A DNA stretch of 64,000 bases. It comes from Aeoliella sp052161615 (GTDB lineage: Bacteria; Planctomycetota; Planctomycetia; Pirellulales; Lacipirellulaceae). Positions 47,880 to 56,776 of this stretch are shown here, in pieces. Below the pieces are notes generated by a model that did no database searches, had not been told where the DNA came from, and saw nothing but the letters and a program-made list of their open reading frames with translations. Numbering within the stretch: position 1 is the stretch's first letter; each line of letters starts with the position of its first letter. The stretch covers positions 4,030,001-4,094,000 of the forward strand of contig NZ_CP197417.1 in the NCBI RefSeq assembly GCF_052161615.1. Reading direction: 5' to 3'. The position numbers were made by a program, and so were the translations under genes.

Positions 47880-50800
47880 TTACCCCTCGCGTTCTTCCTC
47901 CAACTCAGCACGCTCAATTTCCTTATTCAGTACGTCAATGTACTCACGGACCCATTTTACTACCACTGGGTCTTTCTCACTGATTAACCAACTTCGTGCT
48001 TCGTCACTCTTGTTGCGATAATGAACGCTAGCCTCGCCGAAATGCCCGCCCTCCCAGAAATGTGAGGTCACGCGCCCTCTGGTCCTCGCGTCGCTTCCAA
48101 ACTTGGAAATGAAGTCCCGGGTGAGCCTACCAGCGACCGATTCATCCAGCGTTTTCGGTAGCATCGAGATAAGCATGTCACTGTTCGTGTCAACATTACG
48201 GTCTACCCAGCCAAACAGCTTAACGGAAGGGATGTACTGGATGGGACCAGAGTGTAAATCCCCGAAGAAGTGAGGACTACCTCCGAGCCAGTTCCGTATT
48301 GCATAGCTGCCGTTGTGGTCAGCTTCACTCAGCACTTCGGCTATCAGATCAAAAGCAGTCTCTGGGGCACTCCTGAGAATATCCGTGAGAATATCGTCAG
48401 CATGCTCATTTATATCTGAGATAGCGGACCATTCTTGTACGCCTACGTTGAGCACTTCCCGAAAGAACTCCCATTTCCGGTCCGGCGCCTTGGCAAGTAA
48501 AGCGTTAGCAAGCTTTCCCCAATGGTATCCGATTCGGTGCATATGGCCACGCTGCGACAATGCAGGATGAATAAGAACTTGCCACAGCATGTCAACTGAA
48601 AACTCAGGTGCCGCCTCATTCTGTAGATAGTAGGTGTGTAGCATCTGGACCGCGATGCCCCAGTAAGAGGAATTCGTCTGAGGTTCAGTTAGGATCGCTA
48701 CAAACTCTTCAATCACTCGTTCATCAAGGGCTTTGAGCTGATCGGCAAACCACCATCTTTCTAATAGGGCAATGTCTTGATGCCCGGCTCGGCAGTGTTC
48801 AATTACTTGTCTCGCAACCTTATTTGAAATTCCAGAGGAAATGACAATGTCCGAAAAACGAGATGCGACCGCGGGATTGGACGTTAGTGGGATAATAAGC
48901 TCTTCCCACTGCTTCGAATCGCGGTGGAAAATCGCGCCAAGATAGCCACTTAGAAACATTATCGCGTCGGGGGTTGCACTCTCCGACTGGGCCGTAAGAA
49001 TCGCGTCATACAGGTTAAGGTCGAGGTCGCGTTGTCCGATTTGGTAGGCAAATCCGTATGCCGCACCAGAATTTACCTCAACCAGCCACGGCAGTTCTTT
49101 GACTAGCACGCCCAGGTCATTAGAAGCCTCATTTGCTAACTCTTCAATGATCTGAGAATACTTGGTGGATGAGGCACCGCGACTCCATGTGTCTTCGTGC
49201 GTTACAAACTTCACCCATCGAAGTAACCTGGACCTCAAATCGCCCTCTGCCAATGACTCGCAGAGTGTTCGCAGTCGCTCCTGTACTTCTGCTGGAAGCT
49301 TGCTGTCTTTATTATTAAGTTGCCGTTTGCAGAATGAGACTATAGCACCGACATTTACGCCATCCTCCTTTGCCACTCGATCAAGTAGGTCAAGTACTTT
49401 AGTGGTAAGAGGTGGTATATAGATACTTGACCACGCGGCTTGTATCAAAGTATCGATAACTTGAAGGCGTTGGCCGCCTTGCCACTCGTCTAGCTTGCTA
49501 AGTAACAGGTTCCACACATCTTCGTGAGCGGCCCACAAGTCTCCATAAGTCTTAGGCATCCAGAACTCAATCGTTCGCCGCAATCCTTGATGTTCCGGTC
49601 CAACGACCCTGGAAGTGGGCGAAGTATCTAATGCCCTTGCACACCCTTGCAATCCGAGGCGTCGCCGAGTGGGCTCTGCCGACGACAGCAGCGTCTCCAG
49701 GGTACGCAATCGCACCGAAGGTTTGGCTTGTGTAACTGCAAGCTGAGGTATCAAGCTGAATAACTGAAGAAATGTGCCCGTCGCATTGTTGGAGTTCTTC
49801 GCGTTCTCTGCTTCCGCCAGTGCGAGAAGCAATAAGGCAGCTTCCTCAAAGAATTCCTCGTATACAGCAATTTTCTCCAGAGCCCAGACTATGCGTTGGC
49901 GGGGAGCATCAAGTGCGACCAAGGCATCTTTATCCATCGCTCCAAGTGTACGTTCAAGGAACCGCAGTGTTGCCTTTGGGTTCGTCTCGGCGATTACATC
50001 TATGATCGTTCCGAATTGAGGGTCATTGGGAAATCTCCCTGATGAAAACATGCCAGTGCTATCGAGAACTCGTTCAGCCGCCTCCTCTCCGTAGCGTGTG
50101 TCGTGTGCATACTTCAACATCTTGACGAACCAGTTCCACAACTGAGGCGGCATTTGTGTCATCGCCGACGATACGTCGAATCCGTTCCCGTAACTGTTCC
50201 AAAATTCACGGAACAGATAGACATGCAGTATTCTGGGAGTGATGTAGAGCGTTTTAGCACCTTGCAGAATACGGCGTTTCCGCAGTTGTTCTACGATGGC
50301 TTGAAATCGCCCCCAGGTTATTCTTGGGTCCATCTGCTGGGCCAAAGATGCAATAAACTTGGCTTCGCTATCCACCGGTGCCTCGAATCCGAAACGCTCG
50401 AAGAGAGAAGCGAACATGAGGATGATACGTCTTAGGGTTACATCCTCGGTGTCTCGGTTATCATTTCCTACGATGAATCTATCCCAGACATCGTTAATCG
50501 CTGGTGGCTGCAATAGGTCCGTCCGGTTCTCCCGTAGGTTTTCACCAAGCATATGAGCTACCCGGGGGCAGCCTTCACAGTAGTCAGCCCACCTCTGGGC
50601 ATCGTTTTCGCCAATCCCGTAGCCTCGGAGGATTTGGACAATCTGAGTCTTTTGTGTGGGGGGCACTATTAATTTTTTCATCTGCTCATCTGTGCCCGCA
50701 TCGGGTGCATGGTCGATCGAGATGAGTCGAATTTTATCGCGATGTCCTTTGAGCGCATTCCAAATGCTTGCGCGGTCACGTTCGCCGCAATCATCTATCA

Positions 50801-51917
50801 CAAGGATGGCTTGCCGAGTGTTGTCGGCGCTTACTAGTTCGTTTATGAATGAGCCTTTGAGGAAGTGACGCCCATCCGGTATGTATAGAGTTACGGGTGC
50901 AAGCTGTTCGTCTGATGTTATTTCGAGAGCTAATCGAGTCTTGCCAATGCCCGGTTCCCCAAGCAGCCGAAGATGCGGAAAAGTTCCGCTAATTAAATCT
51001 GATCGCAGTTCTTTGATCAGTTGAAATGTCTCGGGCGAGTAGCGGACGGGCGGCTGCATGTCAGCGAGACCAGACCATGATGCATGGGAACAAAATCCAT
51101 CAAAACTGAAGCCTCTGAGTCGTAGGCACAGCGACGGGTAGTCAGAGAATAATCCAACCAAGTCCGTCTGCCCCCATACCTCTACGTCAACGCCTTTATA
51201 TCCGCACTGGGCGAATGCCCACCGAAGGTGATCCGCGGCTGTTTCCAACTTACCACCGGCTGCGTCAGTGCCGAAACATACAAGTACATATCTGCTCTTC
51301 TCGCGGAGAGCCTTCTGTACCTCCGAGCCCAGGTTCTCGAACCCAATATCCTTGGTTCCAAATAGCTCGGTCTTGATGTATGACTTCTGCCACGGGGTTG
51401 CCTCTCCCGTCTTGATTTGAAATCGCGTACCGCTTGTGAGTAGGTCATCCCTATCAAATTCAAGATTGCCGGATGCACGGATCGAGGCGTCAACGCCACC
51501 GTCAGCTTCGGTCACATTGCTGGAGATTCTGACGAGCGTATTCGGAATCCCTCGCATTGCTGCGCGGGACCATAGTAGATCTCGAAATGCTTCAACGGCC
51601 TCAACGCTCGACAAACGGCCTAGCGTCGAGTGATTCATGGAGAGAACGGGGGAAGTCAACGTACCAGAACGGGCAGCCTTGGCTCTTGCCCTCGTCTCGC
51701 TAGCACGCTGGCCCAGGAACTCCCGGAGAGCTTCAACGTGACTTGCTTTTGCGTGCCTCTCGCCTTTTTTGACCCTTGCTAGGTGGCCCGGCGTGATGCC
51801 TAGGTGTTGGGCGATATCTTGTTGTGTTACACCGTAACCGGCTAGCTGCTCCACTAGACGGGCGAATGCTGAGTTGTCGGGGTCGGATTCATGGGGAAGT
51901 TCGCCGTGTTTGGACAT
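47880..51917 (-). CDS. HTH, restriction-nuclease-like and STAND-type ATPase protein (putative single-gene immune effector)
   Basis: 1345 residues. Residues about 20-70 are an XRE-type HTH (VTQQDIAQHLGITPGHLARVKKG). Residues about 105-265 look like a PD-(D/E)xK nuclease: EADGGVDASI (Asp143), then FQIKTGEATP (Gln167-x-Lys169). The P-loop is LLGEPGIGKTRLALE (residues 318-332) and Walker B is AILVIDDCGERD (Asp375-376). A GxP-type motif of STAND NTPases is in EGCPRVAHMLGEN (448-460). From about 480 to 1345 the sequence is helical-repeat-like and without known signature. The gene is visibly AT-richer than its neighbours and stands alone. A ribosome-binding site AAGGA precedes the start. I infer a threat sensor coupled to nuclease activity; a non-defence role is possible. 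Confidence 0.75.
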   Translation of the reverse strand: MSKHGELPHESDPDNSAFARLVEQLAGYGVTQQDIAQHLGITPGHLARVKKGERHAKASHVEALREFLGQRASETRARAKAARSGTLTSPVLSMNHSTLGRLSSVEAVEAFRDLLWSRAAMRGIPNTLVRISSNVTEADGGVDASIRASGNLEFDRDDLLTSGTRFQIKTGEATPWQKSYIKTELFGTKDIGFENLGSEVQKALREKSRYVLVCFGTDAAGGKLETAADHLRWAFAQCGYKGVDVEVWGQTDLVGLFSDYPSLCLRLRGFSFDGFCSHASWSGLADMQPPVRYSPETFQLIKELRSDLISGTFPHLRLLGEPGIGKTRLALEITSDEQLAPVTLYIPDGRHFLKGSFINELVSADNTRQAILVIDDCGERDRASIWNALKGHRDKIRLISIDHAPDAGTDEQMKKLIVPPTQKTQIVQILRGYGIGENDAQRWADYCEGCPRVAHMLGENLRENRTDLLQPPAINDVWDRFIVGNDNRDTEDVTLRRIILMFASLFERFGFEAPVDSEAKFIASLAQQMDPRITWGRFQAIVEQLRKRRILQGAKTLYITPRILHVYLFREFWNSYGNGFDVSSAMTQMPPQLWNWFVKMLKYAHDTRYGEEAAERVLDSTGMFSSGRFPNDPQFGTIIDVIAETNPKATLRFLERTLGAMDKDALVALDAPRQRIVWALEKIAVYEEFFEEAALLLLALAEAENAKNSNNATGTFLQLFSLIPQLAVTQAKPSVRLRTLETLLSSAEPTRRRLGLQGCARALDTSPTSRVVGPEHQGLRRTIEFWMPKTYGDLWAAHEDVWNLLLSKLDEWQGGQRLQVIDTLIQAAWSSIYIPPLTTKVLDLLDRVAKEDGVNVGAIVSFCKRQLNNKDSKLPAEVQERLRTLCESLAEGDLRSRLLRWVKFVTHEDTWSRGASSTKYSQIIEELANEASNDLGVLVKELPWLVEVNSGAAYGFAYQIGQRDLDLNLYDAILTAQSESATPDAIMFLSGYLGAIFHRDSKQWEELIIPLTSNPAVASRFSDIVISSGISNKVARQVIEHCRAGHQDIALLERWWFADQLKALDERVIEEFVAILTEPQTNSSYWGIAVQMLHTYYLQNEAAPEFSVDMLWQVLIHPALSQRGHMHRIGYHWGKLANALLAKAPDRKWEFFREVLNVGVQEWSAISDINEHADDILTDILRSAPETAFDLIAEVLSEADHNGSYAIRNWLGGSPHFFGDLHSGPIQYIPSVKLFGWVDRNVDTNSDMLISMLPKTLDESVAGRLTRDFISKFGSDARTRGRVTSHFWEGGHFGEASVHYRNKSDEARSWLISEKDPVVVKWVREYIDVLNKEIERAELEEEREG

Positions 51918-51999
51918 CGCATCAATTCCTTAGCTAAATGGCAATTTTGGTGGCACGCAATTATTATTGCCTGCAAGTTGAATTGCGTCAGGAGGGATT

Positions 52000-52329
52000 T
52001 TGCGTTGGGCCGCAAGGGCTGGCCTATCCCCGTGCATGAACGCACTAAATGCCGTGAAAAAAGATATTCGCGGCTATCTGGTGCTAGCGGCGCCGCTGGA
52101 TGGTGGTCCCACACTTGAAGAGCTCATCCCCGGCTATCTGGCCGAAGTCCCCGCCGATCCATTCACGGGCAAGCCGCTAAAGATGCTGGTGCGAGCGGAT
52201 GAACTGAGGGTCTACAGCGTCGGCAAGAACTTGGCCGACGACGGGGGAGAGGAAGTGATCGAAGCAAATCCAGACGGAGCCCTTGCGCCGTCAGGTCCTG
52301 ACGTAGTGCTCCGCGTAAAACCGGAATGA
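52000..52329 (+). CDS. Small protein resembling the C-terminal end of a planctomycete protein, possibly truncated
   Basis: 109 residues if it starts at the TTG that follows AGGAGG by 4 nt; an ATG at 52036 is an alternative (97 residues). The middle, 'LEELIPGYLAEVPADPFTGKPLKML...ELRVYSVGKNLADDGGEE', is a motif seen near the C-terminus of much longer planctomycete proteins, where an alpha-helical N-terminal region precedes it. That N-terminal part is missing, and the AT-rich HTH-nuclease gene starts 82 nt away on the opposite strand. It may be a remnant or a small independent protein. Confidence 0.5.
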   Translation: MRWAARAGLSPCMNALNAVKKDIRGYLVLAAPLDGGPTLEELIPGYLAEVPADPFTGKPLKMLVRADELRVYSVGKNLADDGGEEVIEANPDGALAPSGPDVVLRVKPE

Positions 52330-52352
52330 ACTTCGGTCCGCGGACTTGGGAT

Positions 52353-52373
52353 CCCGACCAAGCTTGGTCGGGG
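52353..52373. terminator. Hairpin CCCGACCAAGCTTGGTCGGG
   Basis: A perfect 20-nt palindrome 24 nt after the stop of the small gene, matching the hairpin at 38490-38511 in its arms. It probably acts as a terminator between convergent genes; no T-run follows. Confidence 0.6.
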
Positions 52374-52404
52374 CTAATAACGACGTTAGCGCTTATCGCG
52401 AAAT

Positions 52405-53157
52405 CTATTCTGCATACACTCGGGGCAGAGTCGTCGCATTGGCACCCGGGACGTAGGTCTTCGGTAGTGCGAGTGTGTTGGTCCTGCGACTGTTGAAACT
52501 ACGCTCCGTTGCCACCGGTAGCCCCTGCTGAACGCGCAGTCGCCTGAGGTCGGCCAGGAGTCGCTCGATCTTTCTATGCGACTGGAACGTTTGCGATATG
52601 ACAATCGCATTGGCGGCGGGGAACGGGCGGATCTCGGCTTCGGGGCCGCCATTTTCGACCCAGGTGTCGGAGTCGACGACGCTGATGATGGTGTCGATCA
52701 CGGTGTCGTAGTCATGACCTTGCTGCGCCACCTCTTTCGCGGTGCCGAGCAGATCGGGGACGGGGTAAACGCGGATGCATAACTGCGTCAGCGCTTCTTC
52801 GTCGGAAGTGACCATGACTACCTCGCCCCGCGGTAAGTAGGTCAGGTCCAGTTGGCCGAGCAGCAATTCGAGAAGCAATTCGAGCGCGACGTTGTCGACC
52901 GAAATGGAGACGAGCTCGTCGGGCTTGAGGCCGAGATCGCCCAGGGCTTTTGACTCGATCACAAACTTCATGCCCACCTGCTCGCCAAGTGTTTCTAGAG
53001 CCTCGTTGAGTGGCACGTCGGTCAGGTGGAGTGACGTGACAACCGCGAGTTGGTGTTCGATTTGTTGGAACGAATCAGCGGCAATCTCGTCGGCGCGAAC
53101 CGGCGACTGGAGCAGCAGCACCACTAGGACAATGCCAGGAAACCGGTAGGAATGCAT
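52405..53157 (-). CDS. Exported STN-like domain protein related to the ECF sigma-factor extension
   Basis: 250 residues from the ATG at MHSYRFPGIVLVVLLLQSPVRADEI, which gives a signal peptide. The STN-like part reads 'IEHQLAVVTSLHLTDVPLNEALETLGEQVGMKFVIESKAL...VSISVDNVALELLLELLLGQLDLTYLPRGEVVMVTSDEEA'. A second part, 'IRVYPVPDLL...DTWVENGGPEAEIRPFPAANAIVISQTFQSHRKIERLLADLRRL', has the same VYP, W..NGG and H.KIE..L landmarks as residues 490-555 of the ECF sigma factor at 848-2566. It is likely periplasmic. Its function is unknown; secretin-like gating or envelope sensing are possible. Confidence 0.75.
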   Translation of the reverse strand: MHSYRFPGIVLVVLLLQSPVRADEIAADSFQQIEHQLAVVTSLHLTDVPLNEALETLGEQVGMKFVIESKALGDLGLKPDELVSISVDNVALELLLELLLGQLDLTYLPRGEVVMVTSDEEALTQLCIRVYPVPDLLGTAKEVAQQGHDYDTVIDTIISVVDSDTWVENGGPEAEIRPFPAANAIVISQTFQSHRKIERLLADLRRLRVQQGLPVATERSFNSRRTNTLALPKTYVPGANATTLPRVYAE

Positions 53158-53309
53158 GGTGGTGGTCCGTGGGGGGAATGCTGTTGCCCTGGGCACTGCT
53201 GCTTTCGTAGGAGCGGTTCCGGCTCGTCCGGGGGAATAATTGTCGCCCGTTCGCTAGAATGGTCGGGACGATGGGTCCACTTCTCTCGATAAATCACAGG
53301 ATACGCTCG

Positions 53310-55403
53310 ATGATACGCCCATTCGCTTTGGTGTCTTTCGCTTCTGTGCAATTCGCTTTGGCGATGCTGATTATTGCGTCGTTCGGGGCGTGCCGTCCAG
53401 TTGCGGGCGAAGAGATTGACGACTCGAACGTGCGGCTCAAACAGGTGGTTGCCTACACCTCGGGCGTGGCGTTCTTCGAGCGGGCCGGGGAAGTCGAAGG
53501 GGATGTAGATCTCGTGCTGCGATTTCCCGACGACTCGATGAACGACCTGCTGAAGAGCCTGGTGCTGCTCGACCTCGATGGGGGCAAGACGGCCACGGTG
53601 ACCTACGAGAATCGTCGCAAGCTTACGCGAGCCGAAGGAGCGTTGCCGCTCGAGCTGTCTTACAACACCCTGGCGGATATTCTGCAACAGTTGAGTGGGC
53701 AGCGGGTGATGATTGGCGAATGGCAGGGGCGGATCGTCAGCATCGAAAACGAACAGCGATTCAGCGACAGCACTAGCTCGACCATCGAGCAGTACATCGT
53801 GGTGCAAAGCGAAGAGGGCCTGATGCGGCTGCCCTTGTCGACGTTGCCACCGATCAAGCTGGAAGACTCGAAGGTGCAAGCGCAGTTTGACAAGGCAGTT
53901 GCCCAGCTCGCGACCTCGAGCGCTGTACCCACGAAGCAAGTGAAGCTTCAGTTTCGTGGCGAGGGTAAGCGCCGGGTGCGGATTGGCTATCTGCAAGAGT
54001 TTCCGATGTGGAAGGTGAGCTATCGATTGGTGATGGACGATGACAACGATAACGAAGACGGCGACAAGATGCTGCTGCAAGGTTGGGGACTTATCGAGAA
54101 CACTACGCGGGACGACTGGGACGCTGTCGAGCTGAGTCTGGTAAGTGGACAGCCGTTTGCGTTTCGGATGAATCTCTACGAGCCGCTGTACGTCGCGCGT
54201 CCAGAAGCACCCGTGAGCGTCGCTGCGGGCGTGATGCCTCGAGTGTACGCAGGCCCCATCCAGGCCCCTCGGCCACAACCGGGTGGCATTGGTGGCGGTA
54301 TGCTTGGGGGAGGCATGGGTGGCGCGATGGGTGGGGGCGGAGGATTGGGTGGCGGATACTTTGGGGGCGAATTCGGAGGGCAGGGCGAGAGGCAGTCGCA
54401 GGATCTATCGCGGCAATTGGCGAACAGCCAGGCAACCGTAGCGCAGACGGCGGACGTTGGCGAACTGTTTCACTACACGATCGATCGCCCCGTGTCGCTC
54501 GCTAGCGATACTTCCGCGATGCTGCCCATCGTCAATGCGAACGTGAAGGGTGAGAAACTTTCGCTGTTCGATCCGCTGGTGAACGAGTCGCATTCGATGC
54601 ACGCGGTGCGGTTGACGAATACCACCGACTTGCACTTGATGCGGGGCCCTATTACCGTGCTCGCCGACGGCGGTTACGCTGGCGACGCGCGGCTTGCCGA
54701 CACGCCGCCGGACGCCGAGCGGCTTGTTACCTATGCGATGGACTCGGAAGTCGATGTGACGATGACCACCAAGCCGGGCGAAGAGAAACTTGTCAACGTT
54801 GGACTAGAGAATGGCTCGGTAGTCACCACGTACCGCACCGAACGTACGATCGAGTATCGGCTTCGCAATGAAAGCGACGAGCCGCGGAAGGTGGTCATCC
54901 AGCGTGTATTGCAACAGGAATGGAAGGTGACGCACCCCGACGTGACCGAAACCAAAGACAATGCCGCCCGCTTCGAGTTGGAAGTGCCGGCAGGTGAAAC
55001 GCTCACGGCGATGGTGGTCGAGCAGCAGGAGCGCGAGGCGGTTACTGCCCTGGAACTGTTGGCGGATGACGACTTGACGCTATATATCCAGTCGCCCATG
55101 ACCGACGAGGCCACGAAGCAATCCCTGGAAAAAGAACTTGCGCGGCGGCAGCAGGCCCTCGAAGCCCGCATGACGATCAACCTGCTCGAAGCCGAGCTTC
55201 GCACGCTGGTGGACGATCAGAATCGAATCGGCAAGGCCCTACAGCAGCTTGAACGTGGAAGCGCTCTCTACAATCGATACATCGAGAAACTCGATCAGCA
55301 GGAAACGCAGATCGAAGAGCGGCGGAAGAAGCTGGAATCGCTGCGGGGCCATCCTGCCGAAAAGCTGGATCAAGAGCAGGCAGACGACTTGTTTGGTCCT
55401 TGA
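53310..55403 (+). CDS. DUF4139 domain exported protein
   Basis: 697 residues from the ATG at MIRPFALVSFASVQFALAMLIIASFGACRP, an N-terminal signal with a possible lipobox Cys. The early part has 'VVAYTSGVAFFERAGEVEGDVDLVLRFPDDSMNDLLKSLVL'. The DUF4139 core is 'RVRIGYLQEFPMWKVSYRLVM...LLQGWGLIENTTRDDWDAVELSLVSGQPFAFRM'. A Gly-rich insert follows (GGIGGGMLGGGMGGAMGGGGGLGGGYFGGEFGG), then beta-rich segments and a C-terminal coiled coil (about 610-690, RQQALEARMTINLLEAELRTLV). The family includes MuiA-like envelope proteins; the role is unknown. Confidence 0.8.
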   Translation: MIRPFALVSFASVQFALAMLIIASFGACRPVAGEEIDDSNVRLKQVVAYTSGVAFFERAGEVEGDVDLVLRFPDDSMNDLLKSLVLLDLDGGKTATVTYENRRKLTRAEGALPLELSYNTLADILQQLSGQRVMIGEWQGRIVSIENEQRFSDSTSSTIEQYIVVQSEEGLMRLPLSTLPPIKLEDSKVQAQFDKAVAQLATSSAVPTKQVKLQFRGEGKRRVRIGYLQEFPMWKVSYRLVMDDDNDNEDGDKMLLQGWGLIENTTRDDWDAVELSLVSGQPFAFRMNLYEPLYVARPEAPVSVAAGVMPRVYAGPIQAPRPQPGGIGGGMLGGGMGGAMGGGGGLGGGYFGGEFGGQGERQSQDLSRQLANSQATVAQTADVGELFHYTIDRPVSLASDTSAMLPIVNANVKGEKLSLFDPLVNESHSMHAVRLTNTTDLHLMRGPITVLADGGYAGDARLADTPPDAERLVTYAMDSEVDVTMTTKPGEEKLVNVGLENGSVVTTYRTERTIEYRLRNESDEPRKVVIQRVLQQEWKVTHPDVTETKDNAARFELEVPAGETLTAMVVEQQEREAVTALELLADDDLTLYIQSPMTDEATKQSLEKELARRQQALEARMTINLLEAELRTLVDDQNRIGKALQQLERGSALYNRYIEKLDQQETQIEERRKKLESLRGHPAEKLDQEQADDLFGP

Positions 55404-55679
55404 TGCGACGGGAACCGACACGCGCTAGGAGGAAGTCTTGCTCCGGGCGCTGACGCTTCCGGCTCGCCATCGTCACAATCGCTACAACCCTTCTCACGCC
55501 ATCTTTCGGAGCGCCCGTTCAGGAATCGCTCGCCGTAGTCCCGGGCGGGTGTGAGCTAGGCTTTCAGTGGTACTCCGTGTGCCAAGGACGTTGCGCTCGT
55601 GCGCAAGGTCGCAAGACAGCCACTGCATCTTAAGAACTACTCAACTGGGACTTCTCGGCTTTCGAGAAGGCAACGAGCC

Positions 55680-56498
55680 ATGGACCGCCAACGCATCGCC
55701 ATCGTGACTAGTCGCCGGGGTGTTAGCCTGTGGGAGATCACCGGTGCCATTGTGGCCGTGGTGGCGGGGGTGTGGCTGGGTGCTCGGTATTTGGGTCTCG
55801 ACTTGCACGCGGCCGCGTACACCGCGCTGAATGACACGGAGATCAACGAGCGATTGCCCGAGGGATGGCGGCTCGCACCACCTGTGGGCATGGAGCCTCA
55901 GACGCCGCAGCAGCAAGCCGTGGCGCTTACGGCAGAGTTGGAAGAGATTCGTCACGAAGTGGCGCAGTTGAATAGTGAAAGTGCGGCGGAGCAAGCGGCG
56001 TTTACTGTCGACCCCGCGGGCAAGCTGCATCCCGACTTGATCGCTCGTCGTCAGCACACGCTGGCGTTCTGGTCGCAGCTCGGTGGCATTCGCGAGGAGG
56101 TCGATCGCCTGCAGCTCTCGGCCGACGAAGCGCTGAATCAAAACAACGTTTACAAGGTGCTCGAGATTCGTCGTCGGGCTTATCTTTATGGGGCGAAGGC
56201 CGTGAAGGTGGCGATGAGCGACAAGGTTGACCCGCAGGCCCTCCACTTTGCCGAGCAGCTACGCGGCTGGTACCAGCACGGTGCCGACTTGTATGGCGAG
56301 GCGCTCAACGTGTGGCAGGCGCAGCACGTTCCGTCCGAGGGTTTGTCGAGCGATCAACTGCTGGACCGGATTCAAAAGCAACACGACAACGAGGCCTTGT
56401 TGCTGTTCCAAAAGAGCGGCCGGCTGTGCGAGGTGTTGTTCCGACGCTACCAGGTCGCGTTTCCCGTAATCAACGAGCCTGGGTCAGGGGCGAACTAG
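55680..56498 (+). CDS. Prepilin-like hypothetical protein with coiled coil
   Basis: 272 residues from the ATG at MDRQRIAIVTSRRG, preceded by GAGAAGG. The N-terminus has a type IV prepilin-like site: RRG then VSLWEITGAIVAVVAGVWLG, with Glu at position +5 and a hydrophobic helix. The rest is soluble and helical, with predicted coiled coil in 'QQQAVALTAELEEIRHEVAQLNSES' and 'ALNQNNVYKVLEIRRRAYLYGAKAVKVAMSD'. The family is not recognised. If the site is used, prepilin peptidase would process it into a pseudopilin; no pil genes are nearby. Confidence 0.65.
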   Translation: MDRQRIAIVTSRRGVSLWEITGAIVAVVAGVWLGARYLGLDLHAAAYTALNDTEINERLPEGWRLAPPVGMEPQTPQQQAVALTAELEEIRHEVAQLNSESAAEQAAFTVDPAGKLHPDLIARRQHTLAFWSQLGGIREEVDRLQLSADEALNQNNVYKVLEIRRRAYLYGAKAVKVAMSDKVDPQALHFAEQLRGWYQHGADLYGEALNVWQAQHVPSEGLSSDQLLDRIQKQHDNEALLLFQKSGRLCEVLFRRYQVAFPVINEPGSGAN

Positions 56499-56776
56499 TC
56501 GGCAGGCGCGAGCCCGCAAATTAGAGAACTTGGAACCTTGGAAAGGTTGGTTTCTGACGATTTTGCCGTGCCCAGCGGACCGGGCCGTTCGACTGCCAAT
56601 CGGCGAAATCCCCGCGGAAACGGCTAGAAACGTCGCCGGCGGTTGGGAATTGGTTGATTGCATCGCCGTTTGGGCGTAGGTACGATGGATCCTTGGCGCA
56701 CGGAAGTTGCATGGTATTCGCCCGACAGGAAGTTGGGCCCCTCCATCGAACAACCAATTGTTAGAGAGAACTACTC
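56499..56776. other. Intergenic stretch with no gene
   Basis: About 278 nt before the SHD1 repeat gene. It must contain that gene's promoter, and AGAGAGAA lies just upstream of its start. No RNA structure was recognised. Confidence 0.4.
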
